DNA of 64,000 bases from Acanthamoeba castellanii str. Neff (taxonomy: Eukaryota; Discosea; Longamoebia; Acanthamoebidae). Positions 33,173-44,193 of this stretch are shown here, piece after piece. Made by a program: the position numbers and the translations under genes. The DNA lies in NCBI RefSeq assembly GCF_000313135.1, contig NW_004457532.1, positions 614,733 to 678,732 on the forward strand, written 5' to 3'. The notes below the pieces were generated by a model, which saw only the letters and a list, made by a program, of their open reading frames with translations, had not been told where the DNA came from and did no database searches. Every line of letters begins with the position of its first letter. Within the stretch, counting starts at the first letter, position 1.

Positions 33173-34808
33173 TTAGAATTGGGCAGCCAGGTTGGCCAAG
33201 TGGCGCTTCATCTCGTCGGGTCCGCACTTGACCGGTTCGCCGTGCGCCATCACCAGCAGCCCGATGTCGTCTCGCCGACCGAGCGTCTCCAAGAATCGCT
33301 TTGTCTGCGCCTTGTCCCGCACAAAGAAGTACCTGCACACCGCACGCACCGCACACGCTTCAGATTTGATGACCGTGTGCGGTGGTACGTGTGCGGTGGT
33401 GCGTGTGCGGTGGAAAAGTCAAGTCATGTTGATAAGTGTGTCGAGGTACCGCGGCATCCAGGGAACGACGGGGTTGTTGCCCCCGGTGACGATGCCCAGA
33501 ATTCGCACGTTGAAAGGACCCTCGGCGACGTTGGCGACGAGATCGCAGAACACCAGCGCTTTCTTGTCGCTTTCTGTGGCCATCTCTTTCGTCGCGTCCT
33601 TCTCTTCTTTCAAAGGCAGCTCGTACACCAATTCTGATGAAGCACACGACTGAATGAGAAGACAGCACCATCGCACACGCACACGCACACGCACACGCAC
33701 ACGCACACGCACACGCACACGCACACGCACACGCACACGCACACGCACACGCACCAACTACACGACACGCATGAGGTACCAGGAATGTAAAGACCAGCGC
33801 CAGGCGTGTAGCATTTGAGCCCCTGCGAGGCGTAATCGTGGCCAAACACGTCCTCGACGACCGCGTCCACCGGCACCACCTTCGACACCTGCTTGCGGAT
33901 GCTCTTGGGGCTGCCCGACCCACCCCACGCCCCACACCCCCCACGTACAGACCCAGATCAGTTTCGTACAATTCAAGTCAGCCAGTTCGTCTGGTCAGAC
34001 TGCGTTGGAGACGGACCAGATGACCTGCGCATCGGGGTAGCGCTGCTTGTAGACGGCGGCGTCCAGGCGATGGAACGGCGAGGGCACGAGAATGTACTTG
34101 ACACGCCCCAGGTTGTCGAGCTCTTGCATCCCCTGTTCGTCCCAGGAACCAGTCACCACAGTGCACACGACACACGACACGACACACACGACACACACGA
34201 CACACACATACACACACACACACACGACACGCACCTCGTCGCTGAGTGCGATGACGCTGTGGAGCAGGAGCTCCTCGCGGCTCTCTTCCTTGGGCTCGAC
34301 CGGTGTGGAGCTGGCAGCTGAGATGGGGGCGACAGCCGGTGGCTCGGTGCTGTCGTCTTGAGTTGCGTCGGAGCGAGGAAGGCGATAGACGACCATGTTC
34401 CTCATCACCGCGTCGGACTTGGGCTCCACTCGACCGGTCACCTGTGCTCAGACCAGTGCCGCAGAGACGCGCTTGCGGTTGGCAAGTGGGTTGGCGCACA
34501 CACGGCACGACACACACGGCACACGGCACACGTTGCAAGTACCTGCCAGAGGTTGCCGGCGAGGGGAACCAAGGGTCCGTGAGGCACGACGTGCTTCTCC
34601 CACACTTGGGGCTGTTGGGATGAGAAAAAAAAAGAAAAGAGATTAGAGGTTAAATCTTGCGATCTGGAGATTTTACACGAATTTGAGATTAGCGAGCGTG
34701 TACGGGTTGGGCGAAGAGGAGGCGGTAGGAGGTCCACCCGAGGCCGCCCACACCCACGAGCGCGGAGAGCGCCAGGCCCCGCCCCAGCGGCGTCTTCGGC
34801 ACAAACAT
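33173..34808 (-). CDS. DUF4336-like (metallo-hydrolase-fold) protein, intact copy
   Basis: Start ATG 34808 gives MFVPKTPLGRGLALSALVGV then a hydrophobic Gly-rich stretch, a probable membrane anchor or transit peptide. The next exon reads PQVWEKHVVPHGPLVPLAGN, then RNMVVYRLP, then EELLLHSVIALSDE and ELDNLGRVKYILVPSPFHRL. This order (pole of the fold, LLLHSP-like motif, then a PSPFHRLDAAVYKQRYPDA segment) matches the DUF4336 family, related to metallo-beta-lactamase-fold hydrolases. Downstream exons hold VFGHDYASQGLKCYTPGAGL and KKALVFCDLVANVAEGPFNV, and the protein ends LANLAAQF at TAA 33173-33175. Biochemical role is unknown. The exon ending QVIWSVSNA has a weak GTCTGA donor. Six exons. Confidence 0.68.
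33672..33754. repeat. (CACACG)n microsatellite, about 14 units
   Basis: Intron of the intact DUF4336-like gene; longer than the copy at 28776-28828 although the flanking exons are nearly identical. Confidence 0.9.
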
Positions 34809-35007
34809 CTCGAGATGGAAGTATTTAATTATTTATTTTGTTGTTTTTTTATTGTTTTATTTTTGTGGGTACTATTTCGGTTCCAGTCCATTTTTGTTGA
34901 AACGAATAACAAAAAGGGAAAAATCCTATTTATTTTATTATATAATTATATGGTCCCTGGCACCTAGTAGCCCGAAACACACAAACGGCCATCAACAAGA
35001 AGGAGGC

Positions 35008-38000
35008 ATGCAAGGAGAGCTCTATCCACCACAGGGCGCGGTCACACTCGAGCAGGCACTGGAGAGCGAAAGCGAAGAACGAAAGCGACGGAAGAAGAAG
35101 CCAAAGGGGAACGATGAAGATGACGGAAAGGTTGGAAAGAATGAAACAGAAGGAGGGGAGGTCTCGAAGGATAGTGCCTTGGATGGAGAAGATGAGGAGA
35201 AGAAGAAGAAGAGCGACGGCGATGGAAGTAGCGGCAAGAAGAAAAAGAAGAAGAAATCGGGCGGCGGGAGCAGCCTCGCTAACAGCAGGAAGAAGACGAA
35301 GAAGGGAAGCAAAAAGGTGAAGGAAGACGAAGATGGAGAAGACGGCGACGGTGAAAGTGGAAGCAGCAAGAAGAAGAAGAAAAAGAAAGAGAGTAAAGAG
35401 GAAAAAAAGAAAACCAGAAAGAACTTGAAGGCCCTCGCGGCCACCCTGCCCAACCCACGCATCGCCTCTTCATCATCTGCCTCCTCTACATCTCCATCTC
35501 CATCGCCATCTTCCACTACTTCGCCATCTTCAAATGGCTACGCAGCCTCGAATGCCCAGTTCTCTGCGTCGTCTGGAAAAATCAGTCTGGCAGCGAAGTC
35601 GAAATCGAGTGATTCGGCATCGCGCCTTGCCGGCGCCCTGACCTGGAACGATCTGCCCGACACGCCCATCAAGAAGAAGAAGACCAAGTCGTCATCATCC
35701 AGCATCAACAAGAAGAAGCGACAAGATGCTGGCGGCGGCGGTTCGGACAGCGACGCGCTCATGGCGGCCGAGGACGATGTAGAGGAGTGGGAGCGGTCGG
35801 GCAGCGCCGACGTGGTCCTGTGCACCATCGGCCACTTCAAGCAGCTCAGCCTGTCCGACGAGGGACGCCGCTTCGACCCCAAGGCCGGCCCTGTCGACGA
35901 CGGCGGCGATAACCATGACGAAGTCGCTGATGCGGTCGATGGCAACGACGACGGCGACGATAGCGACGTTGACGATGAACGGCTCAAGCTGCCGCTGCCG
36001 AAGGAGAATGACGAGAGTGGGTGCAGCAAGGACGAGCTCCGGCTGTCGCCGCGCGGTTGGGCAGACTTGTCGATTGCTGGTAGCGGCGGCGGTGGCGGTT
36101 CGGCTCCGACCACGTCGCGCACGGCCTCGCCCGATGCGAAGTGCGCGCAGCTGCACAAGCTGCGCTCGATGGAGCCCACGGTCGTGTGGCGCTCGCTCCA
36201 GAAGGCGGATCTGCTGGGCTTGGTGGCATCGCCCGGTGCGCCGCCGGCGGATGACGGTGGACGCTCCGAGCGCAAGAAGCGGACGGACATGCTGTGGCAA
36301 GAGCTGATCGACACCGAGATCAACTACGTCAAGAACCTCAACACGATCATCCAGGTGCCCAACAGCACGCAACACGCAACACGACCAACGACACACGCGA
36401 TTGACTGACGTTAGGGTTTGTGTGGATGTGCAGGAGTTCGTGGTCCCGCTGACGACGCTGGCCAACGAGGGCAAGGGCGCGCTGTCGCCCGGCCAGGTCG
36501 ACCTCATATTCAGCCGAGTGACGCCGCTCCACGCCATCCACGAGGCCCTGCTCGCCGAGTTCAGGCGAGGTGCGCGCCCTTGCCAACCACCTTCGAACTT
36601 GAGGTCGTTGCTGACGTCATGTGGTTTCGTCTGTGGATTTGAACGCAGCTGAGGCCGGCGGGTGCACGTTCTCCGATGCATTCCTCACATTCATGCCGTT
36701 CCTGAAGGTCTACTCGACCTACGTGAACAAGCACCCGTCGGCGATCGAGCTGCTCATTAAGCTGCAGCGATCCAGTTCCCGCTTCCGCAAGTTCCTTGAC
36801 GAGTGTATGAACAAGACGGGCATGGACGTTGAGTCGTTCCTCATTCTCCCGATCCAGCGCCTGCCGCGCTACGAGCTCATTCTCAACGTACGCCACAACG
36901 TTGAGCGCCGCTGCATTCACTCCTTTCTTCCTTTAACACACACCACACACACACACCACACACACACCACAATAGGACCTGGTGCGACAAACGATGATGT
37001 GTTCGGCTCCGGGCGAACACGCCAAGCTGAAGAAACTGCTGGCGTCCATCAAGTACGCTTGCTTCCCCGGTGCTCTTTTTTTTTCCTTCGTTAAGAGGAG
37101 CGTGGCGCGCTAACGAACGTGTGGGGGTGTCTACCTCAAAAAGGGAGATCAACACGGCGGTGGTGGAGAGCAGGAAGAGGGAGGAGAGCGCCGAGAGGAT
37201 GTACCAAATCTACGCTAGCCTCGCGTTCCCGTCCAAGCAGAAGGAACTGGTACGTATGTCACATGTGGCCACATGAATTCAACATAGCGCCGACGCGTAA
37301 GACCTAACCTGTGATATTTCTATATGAACGCACAACATACGTATGTAGGACGTGTTCGATGAGACGATCCGGGTGTTCGTGCGGGAGGGCATGCTCGACG
37401 TGTGCCTGCCGCCCGACAGCAACTTTGTGCCGCGCTGCTTCATTTTGTTCACCGACATTCTGGTGCGCCAGCCGTCGAGCGATGCACCCGTGATGGATGC
37501 GTTGAATGGTGAAAAGCACCAGTGCGCTAACAACACCAGTGCTGTGGACGTATGTAAAACAGATTTGCACGGTAAAGAAGGGGTCCACGATGAAGTTCGA
37601 GTACTTCTTCAAGCTGGCGAACATCACCACGCAGAGCACGGGGAAGGATCTCACCCTGCTCTTCGGTATGTTCCACCACCCGTCGTGATTACGCCCACGC
37701 ACGCACGCACATGCAACGCATCCATCGCTGCTGACCCGGCTACACGTGTTGTGTGCTACAGGCGACGATAACGTGTTTGCGCTGGCGGATCGCAAGAAGT
37801 CGGGTGGCGGCTCGCGAGGGTCGAGAGGTTCGCGCGGGGCCAAGGTGAACGGAGCGGCGGAGTCGGGCAACGACAATGTGCTCTACCTCCGAGCCTCTTC
37901 CGCCGAGGAGAAGGAGGCGTGGGTCAACGAGCTCGACCAGCTCTGCGCGCGAGCGCAAGGTATGTTGCGGTGCAACGCACGCATTAGAGAGGAGCAACAC

Positions 38001-38241
38001 TCATCTTTGTATTCTCTTTTTTCTTTCCTTTGCAGTGGCGGAGACAAAGAAGGCGCGACGATCGATCACCATGCCCAACCTCAAGGACATGCTGGAGGCC
38101 GAGATGGAGAAGGAACGGAAGGAAGAGGAAGAGGCGGCGACGAAGCAGAGCGCCACCGAGCGAAGAAAGTCGCGACGGCTCTCCCTCCGCTTCAACAGCT
38201 CCCTGCTCCAGAGCAGATCGAAGAGCTCGACCGGTAGCTGA
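35008..38241 (+). CDS. RhoGEF (DH) protein with PH-like domain and charged N-terminus
   Basis: Activator of Rho-family GTPases. Start ATG 35008 (MQGELYPPQGAVTLEQALES). The first 400 residues are Lys/Glu/Ser-rich and disordered with long poly-Lys patches. The DH domain begins MLWQELIDTEINYVKNLNTI, continues EFVVPLTTLANEGKGALSPG and IFSRVTPLHAIHEALLAEF, and has the conserved FLILPIQRLPRYELILN core. The PH-like part follows: EGMLDVCLPP, RCFILFTDILV, KFEYFFKLANITTQSTGKDL, then ENVLYLRA-type strand (NDNVLYLRASSAEEKEAWVN), whose Trp is the invariant PH tryptophan. The tail is basic and coiled. It ends SKSSTGS at TGA 38239-38241. About eleven exons. The first exon is single and very long. The target GTPase cannot be told. 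Confidence 0.87.
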
Positions 38242-38277
38242 AGCCGGGAGTTTTGCATTACGGTTGCACACGTCAGC

Positions 38278-38305
38278 TTTTTGGCGCGAAATTTTGGCGC
38301 CAAAA
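38278..38305. promoter_or_regulatory. Paired E2F/DP-type binding sites
   Basis: TTTTTGGCGCGAAA at 38278-38291 is followed directly by TTTTGGCGCCAAAA at 38292-38305, a perfect 14-bp palindrome. Both match the E2F consensus TTTSSCGC on both strands. They lie 110-137 bp upstream of the ATG at 38415 of the giant coiled-coil gene. Cell-cycle control is inferred from the motif. Confidence 0.6.
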
Positions 38306-38414
38306 CAAGACCTTGCGTTTCCAGTTTTGATCACTGCCGCAAGTTTCATCATCTGGCACGGCGTGGTGAGGAGGGCGCATCTGAATCTTTGTTGCGTCTT
38401 TTTCTTCCTTGATC

Positions 38415-41400
38415 ATGGAGATCGAGGATCAATCATCAACTGTGGCGGTCGCCGCATCGGCGGTTAGTCTCATTTTCAACACAGCTGCCTTGGAGCCTCC
38501 CTCGAGTCTCCCAGCTCAGGTTTGCGTTCAATGCTTGCCCTCACCGTCCTGAGACGTGCTAAATTTGACCTCACTTTTGCATTACAGATGGAAGAGCTCC
38601 ACAAGCACGTCGATCTGCTTCAACAAGAGTTGGAGCAGGAGAGGGAGCTGGCTCTCAAATACTACAGCCTGTGCTCGACACTCACCTTCGCCGTCGACGA
38701 GAAGAAGCTCGAGCTGGAGCTGGAGCAGAAGGCCCGGCTCGAAGCCCACGATACTCTCGTCGAGCAGAAGAAGCGACTCGAAGAGGATTTGGCCAAGGAG
38801 CGCGCCGCGAATGAGGCGACGATTAGCGATTTAGCGTCTCAGCTCGCGCAACTCGAGGCCGAGCACAAGGCGCAGCTGATCAACAATCCTGAGATCGCGA
38901 AATGGAGGGACGAATGCGCCATCGCGAAGAGAGAGCTGGAATTGGCGAAGCAGGACGCGCAGGATTTCGAGCTCGAAAGGAATCTCGCGCGCGAGGAGAG
39001 CGAGCGTTGGCGTGACGCGAACGAGATCCGCAAATTCGAGGTGGCCGAGAAGACCGTCCTCATCGAGTTTGCCTCCCGGGAACGCGCAGAGCTCGCGGCA
39101 CAGGTGACCGCCCTCAGGGCCGTCATCGAGGAGAAGACCGAGCTGCACCTGGCACGTGAGAAGGAGCTCTCTACACAGCTGGCGGCCGTCGAGCAGCGCC
39201 TGGAGGAGGTCCGCAACCAACTAACGGCCGAGCGCGACGCCAGGGGCGAGGAACAGCGCCTCCACGCCGCCCTCAGGTACTAGAATTTCTCTTGTTCACT
39301 TCTCTTTCTTAACACCACATCATTTTGTGCTTACGCGTTGAGCTGTTCAGGTCCGAGTTCGACGTGCTGCAGGCGACTATCGCCGAACAGAAGGCCAGCG
39401 AGAATGGCCGGATGGCGCTGGTTGCCCAAGAAAAGGCGCAGCTGAACGCTCTGCTGGAGGAGATGCAGCAGGCGCTGATCGACCAGGAGAGCCAGCTGGC
39501 CGCCCGCCAGCAGGAGATCGAGAGCCGCGACAAGCAGGTCGCGCAGCTCACCGAACAGGTCAACGCGATAACGGCCAGTGAGGAGGATCGGCTCAGGGCG
39601 TGCGATCGCGCCCAGCATGCCATCGAAGAGGGCGAGCGAGCGAGGAAAGAGGCGGAAGACCAGCTGCAGAGCGAGCGGAGCCGGTGGGTCGAGGAGCGGG
39701 CCAAGTTTGTGGAAGACGTGGACTCTCTCGTCGCCCAGAACGAGGAAGCGGTGAAGCGCGTGCTCGACGAGCTTGCTGTCATCAAGGAGAGGGAGAAGAG
39801 CCGGCTGGCAGCCGAGGAGGAAGCGATGGACGAAGAGATTCAGGAGATGGAGGCCATCATCGAGGACGGCCGGCAAGCGCTGGCCGCGGTCCAGCTACAA
39901 CTGGACGCGCGCGACGGCGAATGCGCGGAGCTGAGGGTAAAGATCGACGAGCTTACGCGAGAGAAGGAAGCGGCGCTGCTGAGCGAGAGGGAGAGGCACC
40001 AGTCCATCGAGCGTGAGCTCGACCAGGCCATGGCTGAGATCGCGCGCTTCGCCGACGAGCACAGCAAGAACGCCGAGGATCTCGCGGCCCTCCAGGCCGA
40101 GTTCGCCGAACACAAGACGGTCCACGAGCGGAGAGAGAGCGAGTGGCAGCAGGAGAGGGCGGAGCTGGCCAAATATCAGGAACTGAGCGAGGAGAAGGAG
40201 AGAGAGTGGCACGTGCTCAACAAGCAGGTGCAGAGCGAGCGGGCGCACCTGGAGGAGAAGCAAAAGGCGCTCGAAGAGCTGCAGCAGCAGGTGCTGGCGG
40301 CCGAGAATCGTCTAATGGCCGAGGCCAAGGAGAAAGCCCAGCTGGCCGAGGAGCTCAGGGAGGCCAGCAATCGCCTACGCGCCGCCGAGCAGAAGGTGGT
40401 TGATGACGAGACCGACAGCATGCGCAAGGCCGAGGAGATCGAAGCCGTGCGCCGTAAGCTCGACCAGGCCGAGGAGGTCCTGCGTCTCGCCCGCGAGGAG
40501 AACGCGGCCCTCAAGGCCGGCGTCGAGGAAGCCGAGCAGCTGCGAAAGGAACTGCAGGCCGGCCACGAGGAGCTCCAGCAGACCAAGCAGGAGTATCACG
40601 ACCTTGAGGCCAAGCTGGCCGAAGAGAAGTCGGCATGGGCGGAAGCCATCGAGCGCGAGCGGAAGGAGCGCGAGGGCATGCGCACGGTTAACGACGAAGA
40701 CGAGCGCCGCTTCCACGTGCTCAACAAGCAGTTCGAAGCCGAGCGAGAGACCTGGTGCGCCGTCGAGGAGGAGGTAAAGAGGCTGCGCCAGGAGGTGCTC
40801 GACCAGGACAACAGGCTCATGATCGCCGAGAAGCGTGCCCAGGAGCTCGCCGAGTCGCTTCACGAGCGCGAGAGGACCTTGGCCGAGATGCGATCGAGCA
40901 CCGAGAGCGACGGGGATGAGGGCGCGCGCAAGCTGGAGGAGTGCAAGAAGAAGCTGGACGCGGTGGAGGGCGAGCTCAACACCAGCCGCTTCGAGGCCGA
41001 CGGGCTGCGCCGGGAGCTGACCGAAGAGCGCGAGTCGTCGAAGCGCGAGCGGGCCAACCTCAGGCACGAGCTCGACCGCCTGCAGCAGGAGGCCGATGAG
41101 CGCGAGGCGGCGCTCAAGCGCAGTGCACAGGCTGCCATCGAAAAGGAGAACGAGGTGATGGTGGCCGCCAGGCAGAGCGAGCAGCTTGCGACGAAGCTGA
41201 AGGAGGCCGAAGACGACATGAAGCGCATGCGCCGTGCCCTCGAGCAGGAGGGCTCATCAGGCGACAGCGGCGCCTCGGCCGAGGCTCAACGCGAGCTCGA
41301 GGATGCCAGGGCCAAGCTGGCACTGCTCGAAGAGGAGCTCAAGGCCAACGCCGGCAAGTGCGTCCAACTGGCCGACGAGCTGAGCGCCGAGCGTCACAAC

Positions 41401-43696
41401 CGCGAGGTCAGCGACCAGAAGATGGCGGCCGATTTCGAGCTGCTGCAGGGGATGGCCGAAGAGGCGATCCGCGAGAACACCGAGAACAAGGGCATCTCGC
41501 AGGCCCTCGCCGACAAGGAGAACCAGCTGCTGGCGGCCACCAGGGAGAGCGCAGATCTGCGAGAGCAGGCGCGGGAGCTAGAGGAGACCGTGGAGCGGCT
41601 CACCAAGGCGCTCGACGAGGAGAAGACCGAGCATGCCAGGACGCGCGAGGATGCCAACGTCAAGGCAGCCCAGTACGCCGAGGAGCTGCAGGCCAAGACG
41701 GCCTGCTTCTCGGCCGACCTCCAAGCCGAGCGCGACCAGAACGAGGCCAAGCTCCAGCAGCTGACCGCTGAGTGCGAGCTGCTCCGTGAGCTGGCCGAGG
41801 AGAGCCTGCCCAGGGCGGGCGGAGACGACGCGCTGCGGGCCGCGCTCGAGGCCAAGCAGTCGGAGGTCGAGCGGCTGACTGCGGCCCTCGCCGCGAGCGA
41901 GGCCGAGGCCCAGCGTCTCGGCCAGCAGTTGGGCGAGAAGGAGGACCCGACGCAATTCCAGGAGTTCGAGACGGCGATAGAGGAGATGACAGCGCTGATG
42001 GGCCAGAGGGAGGAAGAGTACACCCAGCAGGTGAACAAGCTGCAGGCCCGGATCGGCAAGCTGAAGGGCCGGGTCGGCGAGCTGACGAGCCAGCTCCAGC
42101 AGGTCGACGAGCTGAAGGTCCGACTCCAGCAGCGCGATGAAGAGGAGACCGACCTGCGCACGCAACTCGAGCTCACCCGCGTGGAGCTGCACGACCTGCA
42201 GCGCGAGTACTCGCGGATCAAGGAGGTCGAAGTAGCCAAGGAGGAGGAGCTCACGGCCGTGCGACGCGAGTTTGCCCAGCTCGAGACGCTGACGCGGGAG
42301 CGCGACGATTGGCTCCGCGAACGGGGCGACTTGATGCGCGATGTTGTCGAGTTTCGCGAGTCGCTGGGCCAGGAGAGCAAGCGCGTGGCGGAGCTGCAAG
42401 AGGAGGCCGCCCGCGCCGAGTACAAGCTCGGCGAGGCCATGCGGGAAAACGAAGCGCTGCAGCGGGGCATCGACGAAACGACCAAGGCGATGGAGGACAT
42501 CCAGGCGCTCATGACCACCCAGACCGAGGAGCTCGAGGCCGCGCTCGCGGCTCAGGCGGCGGCCCGGCAAGACCAGGAGCGGCTCGGCGCCGAGCTGACA
42601 CGGATCAAGCTGGACGGCGAGGCCCGCGTGCGACAGCTCGAGCACGATCTCGAAGACGTGGCCGGCGTCCGAAAGGAGCTGGAGGCTCAGCTGGCCGAGA
42701 AGACGCGGCTCTGCGCATCGCTCCAGACCGAAGTCGATGTACATACGCCCTTCTCCCCAACCACTTAAGAGGCCTCTGTACGCTGACCCTCTTTCACGTT
42801 ACATGTTACAGAACAACCTCCAGCTGCAGGAGGAGATGAAGACGATCGAGGCCATGTTCGAAGATCTGGAGAAGGACACGCAGGCCAAGGCGGACCAAAT
42901 CCAAGCCCTCGAGGCGGAGAACGAGCAGATGAGCCGACGACTGGCCGCCCAGACCACCGCCTCGGGCCAAGGCGGCAGCGGCGCTGGCGAGGAAGTGGAG
43001 GAGCTGATGCGGGCGTTGGAGGAAAGGCAGAAGGAGGCCGACGAGTACGCGCTCCGCTACGCCGAGATGATCCAGAGCACGCAAACCTACGAGAAGAAGG
43101 TCAAGAACCTCGAGTCGCGACTCAAGCGGGCTCAGCGTCAGCTCGAGGCCGAGAAGGAGAAGTCGAGCACCCTCTCTTCCAAGCCCTCTTCTTCCGAGTG
43201 CGAAGAGCCCAAGAGGTCGACCATCATCTCTTCATCGTCGTCGTCTTCTTCGTCGTCCTCGTCTGCGTCATCGCTGTCGACGGCCAAGCGACCAAGAGAC
43301 ACCGCAGAGCCGCTGGCGGCGCTCAAGGAGTCGACGTCGGCAGCTGCGAGCCAGGTCAAGCGACTGCGATTCACGGCTGGCGCCGACGCCAGCGCGCCGG
43401 CCACCCGGGAGGAGTCCGCTACGCGATCGCGGCCCGCTCTGGCGGCAGCTCAGCAGCAGCACTTCAAGGAAGCGGCATCTTCGTCTACAAGCGGCGCGAA
43501 GCGGAAAGAGCGCATCGAAGAAGCTGAGGAAGGAGTGGACAAGGAGAACCTGCCCATGGCGGCCAACTCTGTCCGATCATCGTCTGCCACGACCGCCGTG
43601 AAGGCGCAGCCCCTGAGCAAGAAGTCGCGCAAGTCCATCTCGCAGACGGCGGCCGGCGGCGCGGCGGACAGCGAAGGCGACTGTGCCGTGCAGTGA
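38415..43696 (+). CDS. Giant coiled-coil protein, about 1,650 residues
   Basis: Start ATG 38415 gives MEIEDQSSTVAVAASAVSLI; a short intron (38520-38587) then joins MEELHKHVDLLQQELEQERE. From there to about 43160 the protein is nearly uninterrupted heptad-rich coiled coil, high in Glu, Leu, Ala, Gln and Arg, carried mostly on one exon of 3.4 kb (39350-42737). The last 180 residues are Ser/Lys/Ala-rich, with a poly-Ser stretch, basic patches (KRPRDTAEPL, KSRKSISQTA) and a possible nuclear signal. No motor, CH or kinase domain is visible. Only three or four introns, far fewer than its neighbours. It could be a centrosomal, spindle or nuclear scaffold; upstream E2F-type sites hint at cell-cycle expression. 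No family assigned. Confidence 0.75.
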
Positions 43697-44193
43697 GAGC
43701 CCTCTCTCTTTCACTTTCTCTCTCTCCCTGTTGTATACACTCTCCCAGCAATACTATTTTATTTATGGTACTCAAAAGAGGTGTAGTCTCCTCATACGGA
43801 GGAGTATGAAGTGGTAGGGCAGGGTATCGGCCAATATGTCAATAAGTAAACAGAAAGCTTGGCATGATGAGGCGTGTATTAACGTTATGTATCGGCCATT
43901 ACGGTGTAATCTTTCCTTTCTAGGTTGGCACCAAAAAAGGTTAGCACGCTACTTGGAGGGGTGGCTTCTGAGCTCAATGACGGTTGCAAAAAACCCCTTC
44001 TTCACGTGTTGACGTTGGAGCATCGTTCCAAGGCCAGCTTGCTTCTCTCGATTTTGTTCATCAACCACTTCATCCGCTGTAAAGAAAGTCAAGGAGGTAT
44101 GGAGATACCTCTCAACTGACCTCCAAGGCGAATGGGTCCAACGGATGATATGGAAAATGTTTGAGCCTTGATCTCATCCCCCTCCCCTCCTCT
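43697..44193. other. Intergenic region, 497 bp
   Basis: Between two same-strand genes. It holds a small hairpin (TCATAC / GTATGA, 43792-43809, loop GGAGGA) in the probable 3' UTR of the coiled-coil gene. A 64-codon open frame at 43925-44119 lacks an ATG and shows no domain. A pyrimidine-rich tract before 44194 suits a transcription start region. Confidence 0.4.

Noticed and set aside
43925..44119. Short open frame before the CH-LIM gene
   Set aside because: It begins at a non-ATG codon, shows no domain, and has no supported splice into the gene.
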